A stretch of DNA of 64,000 bases from positions 62,001 through 126,000 of the forward strand of contig NC_014838.1 in the NCBI RefSeq assembly GCF_000175935.2, written 5' to 3'. The stretch is from Pantoea sp. At-9b. Lineage in GTDB: Bacteria > Pseudomonadota > Gammaproteobacteria > Enterobacterales > Enterobacteriaceae. Below are positions 1-7,227 of the stretch, one piece after another. The notes under the pieces were generated by a model. It was not told where the DNA came from. It made no database searches and was given only the letters and a program-made list of their open reading frames with translations. The translations under genes were made by a program, and so were the position numbers. Within the stretch, counting starts at the first letter, position 1. Each line of letters opens with the position of its first letter.

Positions 1-28
1 ACGCTGGCGAGCTACTGGCAGCAGCGTC

Positions 29-772
29 TCACTCGGCAATAAACACGTACATATCGCTACGGCAGTAGCTGATGCTGTACTCCAGCGGATTGCCCTGTGC
101 GTCGAGCGCCAGCTGCTTAATCACCAGCACCGGCACATTGGCGGGCAGGGCAATTTGCTGTTGCAGCGCGTCATCCGGCATGCGGGCGCTGACGCGGCTT
201 TGTGATTTCACGGGCAGGATTTGCCGTTCACGAAAATAGTCGTACAGCGAGATGCCGATATCGTCGGCATCGGCGATCAGTTGCGTCGAAACCCATGACT
301 CCTCAACGGACACCGCCTGTTGATCCACATAGCGAATGCGTTTGAGTTGCCAGACATCGCTACCGCTGCTCAGTCCGAGTTTTTCCGCAATCTCCGCATT
401 GCAACGGATTTTGCTTTTGTTAATCCACACGGTATCGGGCTTTTTGCCGCGTAACACCGCTTGCTGCGACAGACCCTTCGGTTCTTTCAGCGAATATTCG
501 AACTGGCTACAGATTTGCGTACCGTAACCACGTGAACGAAACACCACGCCCTCTTTTTCCAGTTCATCCATTGCCTTACGTACCGTAATACGCGAAATAC
601 CCAGCAACTGGCTGAATTCGCGTTCTCCCGGCAGGATTTCTTCGTGAACCAACACGCCTGCCCGCACGGCGTCTTTAATGGCAGCGGCAAAGCGTTTATA
701 CAGCGGCGTGCGGCTTTCGTCCGCCAGAATGGTGGCAAGCTGTGCAAACAGGGAGCTGTGTTGAGGGGTCAT
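29..772 (-). CDS. GntR/HutC-family transcriptional regulator (UTRA domain)
   Basis: A 247-residue regulator. The N-terminal winged helix carries the GntR signature (LPGEREFSQLLGISRITVRK, about residues 48-67), and the rest is a UTRA effector-binding fold, placing it in the HutC subgroup, whose members bind small metabolites, often sugar phosphates. The length is normal. I prefer the ATG at 772 to the TTG at 778; both lack a strong Shine-Dalgarno. No target gene can be assigned: the gene downstream lies outside the window, and the upstream neighbour is a small lipoprotein on the same strand separated by a GC hairpin. Family call is secure, ligand unknown. Confidence 0.9.
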   Translation of the reverse strand: MTPQHSSLFAQLATILADESRTPLYKRFAAAIKDAVRAGVLVHEEILPGEREFSQLLGISRITVRKAMDELEKEGVVFRSRGYGTQICSQFEYSLKEPKGLSQQAVLRGKKPDTVWINKSKIRCNAEIAEKLGLSSGSDVWQLKRIRYVDQQAVSVEESWVSTQLIADADDIGISLYDYFRERQILPVKSQSRVSARMPDDALQQQIALPANVPVLVIKQLALDAQGNPLEYSISYCRSDMYVFIAE

Positions 773-837
773 ACGCAATCCAGTAAACGACAGATCGGGC
801 TATGATACTGAAAATTCGCTAGCTGCGAAGCGGAATT

Positions 838-860
838 GCGGCGCGATAGCATTGCGCCGC
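838..860. repeat. GC-rich hairpin (GCGGCGC/GCGCCGC)
   Basis: Perfect 7-bp inverted repeat with a 9-nt loop between the lipoprotein gene and the GntR gene. A short T run follows only on the plus strand. It resembles a decayed copy of the dispersed repeat family seen elsewhere in this window (same AGCGGCGCGAT-like core) and may end the lipoprotein transcript; a terminator call would be weak. Confidence 0.45.
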
Positions 861-896
861 TTTGATGGAGTGCGCTTTTAGGGGCAGTTTGAGATA

Positions 897-1130
897 TTAA
901 GGTACATTATTTTGGCTAATGTCCTCCCTGGCGCGCGCGGCATCCGGGCTACCTGATTTACGTTTATCACCGGAATTGGAGCAGTTTGAATCATGGTTTT
1001 GTCCAATCTGAAGACAGACTTCCGAGGAGTAATCGCCGTAAACAGGCGAGTTGTGCTGACAGCCACCTGTTATTAATGAAACAAACATGATTGCCGGAAC
1101 GCATATACAAATGTGATGATTTGATTTCAT
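897..1130 (-). CDS. Small putative lipoprotein
   Basis: A 77-residue ORF starting with a short basic N-terminus, a hydrophobic stretch and a lipobox ending in LITGGC, so Cys24 is the probable lipidated residue after signal peptidase II cleavage. The mature part (about 54 residues) is polar and rich in Ser, Asn and Asp, with two more cysteines. An AAAGGTG ribosome site lies just before the ATG. It sits downstream of the winged-helix regulator on the same strand, 133 bp away, in AT-richer DNA. It is longer than colicin lysis lipoproteins and points away from the bacteriocin, so a release role is possible but unsupported. No family recognised. Confidence 0.55.
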   Translation of the reverse strand: MKSNHHICICVPAIMFVSLITGGCQHNSPVYGDYSSEVCLQIGQNHDSNCSNSGDKRKSGSPDAARAREDISQNNVP

Positions 1131-1263
1131 ATTGCACCTTTTATGTTGACTGGAACGTAAAAGGTAAATTTATAATCTGAAGTTTTCTAATTATTATCGT
1201 TCTGTTTGTGATTATTTTTGTTTAGAATTCTGGCCGTTGGATGTTTCCCTGGCGTTATGTGTC

Positions 1264-1731
1264 TTATCTGTTGATGTTTAAAAAGATGAATCGATATATC
1301 TTCGATGCTATTTTATTCCTGATGCATAGTGTTCTCGTTCGTCTGCCATGGGCAAGCAGGCATCCTTCCTTAAGCGAAGATTTTAACGTGACAGCACCAT
1401 CCACTGTGAGCATCTTTTTTTTAACCTTGAATGTTAGTTGTGAAAGATTGTTCTGGGAAGTCACGGCTTTCCGTGAAGGCCATATGTGTTCAATAACAAC
1501 ATCTGCAGGTACGGTGTTTCCATGGTGCTGTGCGAGCAGGCGGTAATAACAGAACTCCATTTTTGTCATTAATAACTCCTTCCGGTTGAAGTAAATCGAT
1601 TTACAGCAATCATCAATGATTATAAGCACATTTATCTCCTTGTCAGACACTTGTCGGTCTTCACAGGTAACATACGGTTTCTTAATGAATTGCGCAAATA
1701 TTTCTAGTAGTAATGAAATTATATTCTTCAT
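1264..1731 (-). CDS. Winged-helix (OmpR/CadC-type) DNA-binding protein
   Basis: A 155-residue protein with a Trans_reg_C-type winged helix: the MTKMEFCYYRLLAQHHG segment (about 55-71) matches the usual LTxxEFxLLxxLxxxxG helix, followed by the HIWP turn and the recognition helix TSQNNLSQLTFKVKKKM (about 91-107). There is no receiver domain and no clear transmembrane helix, so it is a free-standing DNA-binding unit like the cytoplasmic part of CadC/ToxR regulators. An internal ATG at 1569 has a far better ribosome site (AAGGAGTTATTA) than the first ATG and would give a 101-residue form lacking the N-terminal strands. It is divergent from the bacteriocin gene and is the obvious candidate to control it. 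Confidence 0.7.
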   Translation of the reverse strand: MKNIISLLLEIFAQFIKKPYVTCEDRQVSDKEINVLIIIDDCCKSIYFNRKELLMTKMEFCYYRLLAQHHGNTVPADVVIEHIWPSRKAVTSQNNLSQLTFKVKKKMLTVDGAVTLKSSLKEGCLLAHGRRTRTLCIRNKIASKIYRFIFLNINR

Positions 1732-1760
1732 TGAATTTTATTTTATTAGTTGTTGTAGTT

Positions 1761-1775
1761 AGTAATCAGATTACT
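1761..1775. promoter_or_regulatory. Palindrome AGTAATCAGATTACT, candidate operator
   Basis: A perfect 7+1+7 palindrome in the AT-rich region between the divergent winged-helix regulator and the bacteriocin gene. Its position suits an operator for the neighbouring regulator acting on both promoters. No LexA-type CTGT-N8-ACAG box was found in the same region. Confidence 0.45.
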
Positions 1776-1928
1776 CTTTTATTAATTTAACTGTTTTGCA
1801 TTGTGGTGATGTTTTTTCTCGGTAAGGATATCTCTCGCAGCTAATTATCCCATGGGAAATCTCGGCGGGTTATAGCTGTAAGAATGAGTCATTTAATTCT
1901 GGAGAATTTAAACTTAAGAGGAAAGAGT

Positions 1929-4238
1929 ATGGGTAATGGATTTGATAATGCCCACAATCACCAATTTGGTGGTGGAGATCGCGGCCCAACCGGTGGAGTT
2001 AACAGCGGGGGAGGTAATTCGGGGTCAGGAAATGCTGGCGACAAAGGGTACGGATATTACTCGTATAATCCGGGTACGCCTGCATTGGTGATGGTCAATG
2101 GTGAACAACGTATCCAAATAACCGGAGGCATGAATTGGGTTAGCGATGACCATCTTCATTGGTCGGACGGTAATTCCGGTGGAGACAGTAACGATAACCT
2201 GCGTACCAATGTGACAGCAAAAGTGCCTGACGGTTATCGTGCGGCCGTCAATGGCTACATCTATATGGTAACGGTGGATGGAAATGACAATATTGTCAGT
2301 GTCAGCCTATATTCGCGTCCGCTAAATTCAAGCCGCCAGGAATGGATGCAGGGTGACAAAGGACGTCAGGAACAGGCAATTGCCTTGGTTCAGGAGCAAA
2401 TTAATCTGAAGAAGGCCTTGGAGGCTGAAGCAGCACGTAAAGCCGCTGAATTGGCGGCGGCGCAAGAAGCCCAACGTCTGGCCGAAGAAGAGGAGCGGCG
2501 TCGGCAGGCCGAATGGGATGCTGCGCACCCGGTAGAGGCCGCACAACGTGATGTGAATAATGCAGCGGCAGCGGCGACGGCTGCCAGCAATCAAATCAAT
2601 ACTCACAACGCGCAAATCAGCAGTAACAATGCGGAAATTAATGCCAGACAGCCGAGGTTAGAGCAGCTTAATGCTGAAATAGCACAGTTGCGAGGGGTCT
2701 GGGCCGCAATGATGCAGGCGGGGGACACGCAACGGGCCAACCAGTTTCATAAAGCGCATATTGACCCGCGACTGAATGAAAGGGACCCGCTACAAAGTGC
2801 CGTGGATGCTCTACAAGCGCATAACAGCACGCTAAATCAGGACGTTGCGGCCCAAACCGATATTTTAAATCACGCTAATCAGGCGTTACAGGTGGCACAA
2901 ACCCGTCTGCAACAGGCCGAGGCAGAAGCGGAAGCTAAACGTCAGGCAGAACGGGAACGACAGGCGGCTGAAGAAGCGCGGGTACAGGCTGAGCGTGAAG
3001 CGGCAGCACAGGCGCAGGCAGCCGCAGACGCACAGGCGCAGAGAGAAGCGGAAGCGGCATCTAAGGCGGCAGCGCTTGAAGCCGCTCACGCCAAACTTGA
3101 AGAACCAAACGTTTTTGGCTTTGCGGGCTTCCCGGCTGCCGCTGCGGCGGCTCCTCTAACGTTTGCTGAGACCGGACTGGGGGGTTTTACCTTCGGCGAG
3201 GCCGCTGCAACGGCGGCGTGGAACACGGTTCGAACTGTGATGGCCGAGTTGCTGGGGACCGTGCTGGCCGGTAGCGGAGTGGGTGCATTGATTGCTTCTG
3301 TTGCCTACATTCCTGGGGCGGGAGAGGGCAGCGATCAGGTACCGGGCCGCGAAGATATCAATATGTTTCTCTCCGCGATGCCGGGTGAGGCCATAAATCT
3401 TCCTGCTAACGATGATTTGCTGGCTGCGGCCGCTGCCGGAGAGTCGGTAGATATGGTGGTGCGCGGCCGCGTCTACGTGACAGATGGCGTGTTAAAAACC
3501 TATCTGGTACGTACCGTCAATCCGGGGCAGGTACGTGTTCTGAGCGCCTCGGTGGATGCGGTGACCGGCCTGTATTCCGTCACCATTCCGGCGGAAAGTG
3601 GCCTGCCATCGCGTACTATTTTGGTCTCTCCAACAGGCGCGCCGGGTTACCAGGGATTACCGCCGCTGGTTACCCCCACGCACAGCGAAGCGGTACCGGA
3701 TAATACCGGTAACACAGATCCTGACGTGGTCACACCTTCGGTAGAAAGTTTTCCTCAAGCCGACGATGTAGATTTCCGTGACGCTATACTGATCTTCCCG
3801 GAAGACTCGGGACTTGCGCCTGCTTATATCATGCTGCAGAGCGGGCGCGATCTACCGGGCAAGGTAACGGGCACAGGTACTGATGTTGAGGGAAGCTGGT
3901 TAGCGGGTGCCGGAGAGGGGCTGGGTGCTCCTGTACCGACACGTATTGCTGACCGCCTACGCGATCGTGAATTTAGCAGTTTTGATGCGTTTCGCAGATC
4001 GTTCTGGCAGGAGGTAGCGGCGGACCCGGAATTGGCAGGGCAATTTAAGAAGGGTAATCAGGGCCGCATGAAAAAAGGTCTTGCTCCACGAGTTCGTGAG
4101 TTAGAACAGGCTGGAAAAAGGCATTCTACAGAGTTACATCATGTTGATTTGATTTCAGATGGTGGGGAAGTTTACAACATAGACAATATCCATGTCGTTA
4201 CACCAAAACAACATGTCGAAATTCACTCAGGAAAGTAA
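1929..4238 (+). CDS. S-type pyocin/colicin-like bacteriocin with HNH DNase domain
   Basis: A 769-residue modular bacteriocin. A Gly/Asn-rich, disordered start (about 1-60) resembles colicin translocation regions. Two long Ala/Glu/Arg coiled-coil blocks (about 145-215 and 315-385) follow, then a small hydrophobic Ala/Gly region, then a pyocin S-type domain (about 460-590, VRVLSASVDAVTGLYSVTIP). The last 127 residues are an E-colicin-type HNH DNase: RIADRLRDREF, FWQEVAADPEL, then the catalytic ELHH (His737, His738) and His762 and His766 with exactly the colicin E9 spacing (24 and 4). The ATG at 1929, preceded by AAGAGGAAAGAG, is preferred to the upstream ATG at 1884. The immunity gene follows after 9 bp. 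No lysis gene was seen. It should kill related cells by cutting chromosomal DNA after receptor-mediated import. Confidence 0.93.
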   Translation: MGNGFDNAHNHQFGGGDRGPTGGVNSGGGNSGSGNAGDKGYGYYSYNPGTPALVMVNGEQRIQITGGMNWVSDDHLHWSDGNSGGDSNDNLRTNVTAKVPDGYRAAVNGYIYMVTVDGNDNIVSVSLYSRPLNSSRQEWMQGDKGRQEQAIALVQEQINLKKALEAEAARKAAELAAAQEAQRLAEEEERRRQAEWDAAHPVEAAQRDVNNAAAAATAASNQINTHNAQISSNNAEINARQPRLEQLNAEIAQLRGVWAAMMQAGDTQRANQFHKAHIDPRLNERDPLQSAVDALQAHNSTLNQDVAAQTDILNHANQALQVAQTRLQQAEAEAEAKRQAERERQAAEEARVQAEREAAAQAQAAADAQAQREAEAASKAAALEAAHAKLEEPNVFGFAGFPAAAAAAPLTFAETGLGGFTFGEAAATAAWNTVRTVMAELLGTVLAGSGVGALIASVAYIPGAGEGSDQVPGREDINMFLSAMPGEAINLPANDDLLAAAAAGESVDMVVRGRVYVTDGVLKTYLVRTVNPGQVRVLSASVDAVTGLYSVTIPAESGLPSRTILVSPTGAPGYQGLPPLVTPTHSEAVPDNTGNTDPDVVTPSVESFPQADDVDFRDAILIFPEDSGLAPAYIMLQSGRDLPGKVTGTGTDVEGSWLAGAGEGLGAPVPTRIADRLRDREFSSFDAFRRSFWQEVAADPELAGQFKKGNQGRMKKGLAPRVRELEQAGKRHSTELHHVDLISDGGEVYNIDNIHVVTPKQHVEIHSGK

Positions 4239-4247
4239 GGAATCCAC

Positions 4248-4496
4248 ATGGAACGAAAAACGAAGTTGGAAGACTATTCAGAATCAGAATTTCTGGGATT
4301 AATCGAAGAAATTTTTGAAGCAGAAGGTGGAGAGGCGTATCAGGATGCCTTAATTGAACATGTCTGCGACATTTCAGAATATCCTAACTGCAACGATCTC
4401 ATTTTTTGGAGTGATGAAGATTTGACACCCCAGGGAATTTTGAATGAGATCAAAGATTGGCGAGCAGCAAATAATAAACCAGGTTTTAAGTCCTGA
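4248..4496 (+). CDS. Im2/Im9-type bacteriocin immunity protein
   Basis: An 82-residue acidic protein of the colicin/pyocin DNase immunity family, which binds next to the DNase active site to protect the producer. It keeps the family N-terminus (DYSESEFLGLIEEI), the acidic specificity helix II (GGEAYQDALIEHVCDI) and the C-terminal DWRAANNKPGFK. In helix III, where E-colicin immunity proteins have DLIYYP with the hot-spot Tyr54-Tyr55, this protein reads DLIFWSDED, so both tyrosines are replaced. It starts 9 bp after the bacteriocin stop, so the two are surely co-transcribed, and is followed by a good terminator. Confidence 0.93.
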   Translation: MERKTKLEDYSESEFLGLIEEIFEAEGGEAYQDALIEHVCDISEYPNCNDLIFWSDEDLTPQGILNEIKDWRAANNKPGFKS

Positions 4497-4536
4497 GACT
4501 AGCCGCCATAAGCTAACAAGTTGATTCTATGATCGC

Positions 4537-4571
4537 ATGGCCGAGAAGCGTAAGCTACCCGGCCATTTTTT
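4537..4571 (+). terminator. Rho-independent terminator of the bacteriocin-immunity operon
   Basis: Perfect 7-bp stem ATGGCCG/CGGCCAT, 16-nt loop, directly followed by six Ts. It lies 41 bp after the immunity stop codon on the same strand. Confidence 0.8.
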
Positions 4572-4606
4572 ATGGTACCACCAGCAAAGGAATGGCATGA
4601 AACATA

Positions 4607-4801
4607 ATGGGGAATCACACGGGTGTGGAATTTATTGGACGGTTGATTGGAATTCGTAGTGGTAATGTAAAAGAAGCGTATCAGGATTAGCTTCTTGAGA
4701 ATTTCATGAATTTATCGGAATTTCATCAGGATTCTGACTGACTCCTCGACAATGAAGATAAAGATTTCATACCCGACTTTAAATCTATTTGGGTGTACTG
4801 A
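4607..4801 (+). pseudogene. Remnant of a second Im-type immunity gene
   Basis: A 64-codon frame broken by TAG at 4688-4690 and TGA at 4739-4741. Read through the stops it aligns without gaps to the intact immunity protein: EF, then 13 residues, then EAYQD, then D-x-L-[IL]-E-[HN]-x3-[IL]-S-E-[YF]-x4-D. After a DNEDKD segment it jumps to PDFKS, resembling the intact PGFKS terminus, as if the WRAAN segment had been deleted and the stop lost. It lies beyond the terminator of the working operon. The likely source is an older immunity gene of different specificity left by cassette turnover; the alignment is by eye. Confidence 0.6.
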
Positions 4802-4805
4802 TCTC

Positions 4806-4885
4806 GTCGCGGCACGGCACGATTTATCGCGCGGCTTTTACAGCCCTGACCATGCTTAAAACAGCGCGAAAAATCGCGCCGCTAC
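4806..4885. repeat. Dispersed nested palindromic repeat, copy 1 (diverged left arm)
   Basis: REP/BIME-like element: right arm GCGCGAAAAATCGCGCCGCTAC-like, left arm decayed (GTCGCGGCACGGCACGATTT). Lies between the immunity remnant and the acetyltransferase gene. Confidence 0.75.
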
Positions 4886-4906
4886 ATATCTGTGCAAGAA
4901 CAACCG

Positions 4907-5398
4907 TTACAGCGTGTTAATCATCTCATGCCACGCCATGCCGCCGTGGTCAGAATCAGACGGTTTGATATAAGTAAAACCAAACTTGCGGTACAACTCG
5001 ATATGCTGGGTTTTACACATCAGGTGAATGCTTTGCTTGCCCAACGCGCGTTGTTCCTCAATAAACCTGCGCATCAGTTGCGCGGCATAGCCTTTACCCT
5101 GCCACTGCGGATCCACCACCACCGACATAATCACCACATTCGGCGCGGCAGCATCATGCCCCACCAGCTCTTTAAAGGCTTCGTCAGACATCACAACTTC
5201 CCAGGCACAGCCTGAGTTGATAAAACCAACGGGTTGACCGTCCACTTCCAGCAGCAAAAAGCCTTGCGGATAGTCGGCGATACGGGTGGCGATCTTCTCG
5301 CGTGTTGCGGCTTCATCGCCTTCATAGGCAGTGATTTCAATTTCAAAGCAGCGATCAACATCATTGAGGGTAGGGCGACGGAACAACGGCAGGGACAT
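4907..5398 (-). CDS. GNAT-family N-acetyltransferase
   Basis: A 163-residue GNAT enzyme, transferring an acyl group from acyl-CoA to an unknown amine. Motif A is clear: SVVVDPQWQGKGYAAQLMRR (about 87-106) with the QGKGYA pyrophosphate loop, and the C-terminal ELYRKFGFTYI matches motif B. The start is placed at the ATG at 5398, preceded by CCGGAG; an open frame continues upstream to 5467, but that stretch is translated repeat DNA (LRDKSRRYT) and is not likely part of the protein. It stands alone on its strand between two repeat copies. Substrate cannot be predicted. Confidence 0.85.
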   Translation of the reverse strand: MSLPLFRRPTLNDVDRCFEIEITAYEGDEAATREKIATRIADYPQGFLLLEVDGQPVGFINSGCAWEVVMSDEAFKELVGHDAAAPNVVIMSVVVDPQWQGKGYAAQLMRRFIEEQRALGKQSIHLMCKTQHIELYRKFGFTYIKPSDSDHGGMAWHEMINTL

Positions 5399-5428
5399 GA
5401 AGACTCCGGGAGAAAGAAAAAAGCACGT

Positions 5429-5499
5429 GTAGCGGCGCGATTTATCGCGCAGGTTTTCACAACCCACGCACGGAATTGCGCGCTAAATCGCGCCGCTAC
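5429..5499. repeat. Dispersed nested palindromic repeat, copy 2
   Basis: Left arm GTAGCGGCGCGATTTATCGC and right arm GCGCGCTAAATCGCGCCGCT form a long inverted repeat with a short spacer; each arm is itself a smaller palindrome. It overlaps the artificial upstream extension of the acetyltransferase frame. Confidence 0.85.
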
Positions 5500-5565
5500 G
5501 AATTTGTACAAGCTAAGCGGCCTTAGGGTAGCGATATTTGCTAACAGGATAAAGGGAAGAGGGGA

Positions 5566-5594
5566 AAATCCTGCCCATCAGGATAATGGGCAGG
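5566..5594 (-). terminator. Terminator of the tautomerase gene
   Basis: Perfect 9-bp stem CCTGCCCAT/ATGGGCAGG with a 7-nt loop, 14 bp after the tautomerase stop; on the minus strand it is followed by ATTTTCC. Confidence 0.65.
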
Positions 5595-5608
5595 GGAGAG
5601 GGTATCCG

Positions 5609-5794
5609 TTAGCGCTCGTCAAACGGAATGCCGCCCTTTGATTTCATGTGCAACGGCGTTTCGACAATCGAGACCACCACGGCGTGCGCATCAATCTCAA
5701 ACGAATCCGACACCGCCGCAGTGATGGCTTTCAGCAGTTTCTTTTTCTGTTCAGTGGTACGGCCTTCCGCGGCATAAACAACAACTTCTGGCAT
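5609..5794 (-). CDS. 4-oxalocrotonate tautomerase family protein
   Basis: A 61-residue protein with the family hallmark Pro directly after the initiator Met (MPEVVVYAAEGRTTEQKKKL), the catalytic base once Met is removed. Length and the beta-alpha-beta pattern fit short 4-OT subunits that assemble as hexamers or dimers in the cytoplasm; enterobacterial PptA is longer. Substrate is unknown, and several such proteins act on non-natural enols only. An ACAGGAGAAGACGTT ribosome site precedes the ATG. It stands alone with its own terminator; the COG0523 gene upstream on the same strand ends about 90 bp before it. Confidence 0.85.
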   Translation of the reverse strand: MPEVVVYAAEGRTTEQKKKLLKAITAAVSDSFEIDAHAVVVSIVETPLHMKSKGGIPFDER

Positions 5795-5883
5795 AACGTC
5801 TTCTCCTGTAAGGGTAAATGCTGCGATTCAGCATACTCCTCAGTTCTATGGAAAAACGTAGCCATTTGTTGCGATCTGTGCGA

Positions 5884-7107
5884 TCACGCGTTTACCTCAT
5901 CGCGTTCAAACCATTCCGGCAGTGGATCAGATAACTGCTTCCAGTGTGCCGGACCTGCCGCCATCTCTGCGGATGTCAGCAGGGCGTGGTCCAATGCATT
6001 CCGCACCTGGTCTTCATCCATCTCAATACCGATAAACACCAACTCCTGCCGCGCATCACCGATACCCTCCTGCCAGTGCCGGGCGATAAACGCCAGCGAT
6101 TCCTCATCCTGTGGCCAGCGTTCACGTGGGATACTGGCCCACCAATGACCGGCATACCCCTGGCGTGCCACCGCACCGGCCTGCGACCACATCGCCGCAT
6201 ACTCCGGGCGGCTCGCCAGCCAGAAATAACCTTTGGAGCGGATTACCCCCTCCAGTTGGTGATTCACCGCATGCCAGAATCGCTGTGGATGAAAAGGGCG
6301 ACGCGCGCGATAGACAAAACTGCGGATGCCATACTCCTCTGTTTCCGGCTGATGTTCTCCGCGTAATTCCTGTAGCCAACCGGGAGCCTGAGCGGCGGCA
6401 TCAAAATCAAAACGCCCGGTTTCCAGCAGTTCCGTCAACGGCACCTGGCCAAAGCGGGAAAATACAATTTGCGCACGTGGGTTAAGGGAACGCAGCATGG
6501 CGTGCAGCGTTTGTTGATCGTGTTCGCTAATCAAATCGGTTTTATTCACTACCAGCACATCGCAAAACTCGATCTGATCGACCAACAAATCCACCACTGA
6601 ACGGGCATCGGCCTCACCGAGGGATTCGCCGCGTGCTTGCAGGGAATCGGTTGAGCGGTAGTCGCGCAGGAAGTTATAACCATCCACCACGGTTACCATG
6701 GTATCCAGCCGGGCGAAGCGTGACAGGCTTTGGCCGTCTTCGTCCGCGAAGGTGAAGGTTTCTGCAACCGGCAACGGTTCGGAAATGCCGGTGGATTCGA
6801 TAACTAACTGGTCAAAGCGTCCAGCTTCGGCCAGACGACGCACCTCCAGCAGTAAATCTTCGCGCAATGTGCAGCAAATGCAGCCGTTGCTCATCTCCAC
6901 CAGCTTTTCATCGGTGCGGGAAAGCTCCGCGCCGCCATTGCGAACCAGCGCAGCATCAATGTTTACTTCCGACATATCATTGACGATCACCGCGACCCTA
7001 CGTCCTTCGCGGTTGTTAAGAATATGGTTGAGCAGCGTGGTTTTTCCGGCACCGAGAAAACCAGACAGCACCGTGACGGGAAGGCGAGAATCCGGGATGA
7101 GCGACAT
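5884..7107 (-). CDS. COG0523 (CobW/P47K) GTP-dependent metallochaperone, probably zinc
   Basis: A 407-residue GTPase: Walker [10 protein letters not shown] (about 16-24), the metal-binding GCICC motif (CxCC, about 76-80), the NKTDL guanine-specificity motif (about 188), and a C-terminal CobW_C domain rich in His and Trp. This family delivers metal to client proteins at the cost of GTP. Zinc is inferred from the perfect Zur-like palindrome directly upstream of the gene, which implies expression in zinc starvation, as for the ZigA/YeiR group. The ATG at 7107 follows an AGAGG ribosome site. No duplicated zinc-enzyme paralog is adjacent. Confidence 0.88.
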   Translation of the reverse strand: MSLIPDSRLPVTVLSGFLGAGKTTLLNHILNNREGRRVAVIVNDMSEVNIDAALVRNGGAELSRTDEKLVEMSNGCICCTLREDLLLEVRRLAEAGRFDQLVIESTGISEPLPVAETFTFADEDGQSLSRFARLDTMVTVVDGYNFLRDYRSTDSLQARGESLGEADARSVVDLLVDQIEFCDVLVVNKTDLISEHDQQTLHAMLRSLNPRAQIVFSRFGQVPLTELLETGRFDFDAAAQAPGWLQELRGEHQPETEEYGIRSFVYRARRPFHPQRFWHAVNHQLEGVIRSKGYFWLASRPEYAAMWSQAGAVARQGYAGHWWASIPRERWPQDEESLAFIARHWQEGIGDARQELVFIGIEMDEDQVRNALDHALLTSAEMAAGPAHWKQLSDPLPEWFERDEVNA

Positions 7108-7128
7108 AGCATAACCTCTGAATCATTA

Positions 7129-7152
7129 ATTGTTATGTTATAACATAACAAT
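7129..7152. promoter_or_regulatory. Zur-like operator
   Basis: A perfect 24-bp palindrome with core TGTTATGTTATAACATAACA at 7131-7150, 22 bp upstream of the COG0523 start. It closely matches the GTTATANTATAAC-type core of gammaproteobacterial Zur sites. Zinc-responsive repression is inferred from sequence and target. Confidence 0.8.
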
Positions 7153-7227
7153 AATAACCCAGAGATGACAAGGGAGATTATCGGTCAATCTCTGCTGGCG
7201 CCAGACGTTGGCCCGGCGCCGGCAGAA

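Noticed and set aside
1732..1928. LexA/SOS box upstream of the bacteriocin
   Set aside because: CTGT sequences occur but none is followed by ACAG at the required 8-base spacing.
4497..4906. Colicin lysis (release) lipoprotein gene after the immunity gene
   Set aside because: No ORF with a signal peptide and lipobox is present; the space holds a terminator, the immunity remnant and a repeat.
4892..5215. Plus-strand ORF of 107 codons
   Set aside because: It is antisense to a clear GNAT acetyltransferase with intact motifs and has no ribosome site.
4806..5499. CRISPR array
   Set aside because: The repeats are inverted pairs at scattered intergenic sites, not direct repeats with regular spacers, and no cas genes are present.
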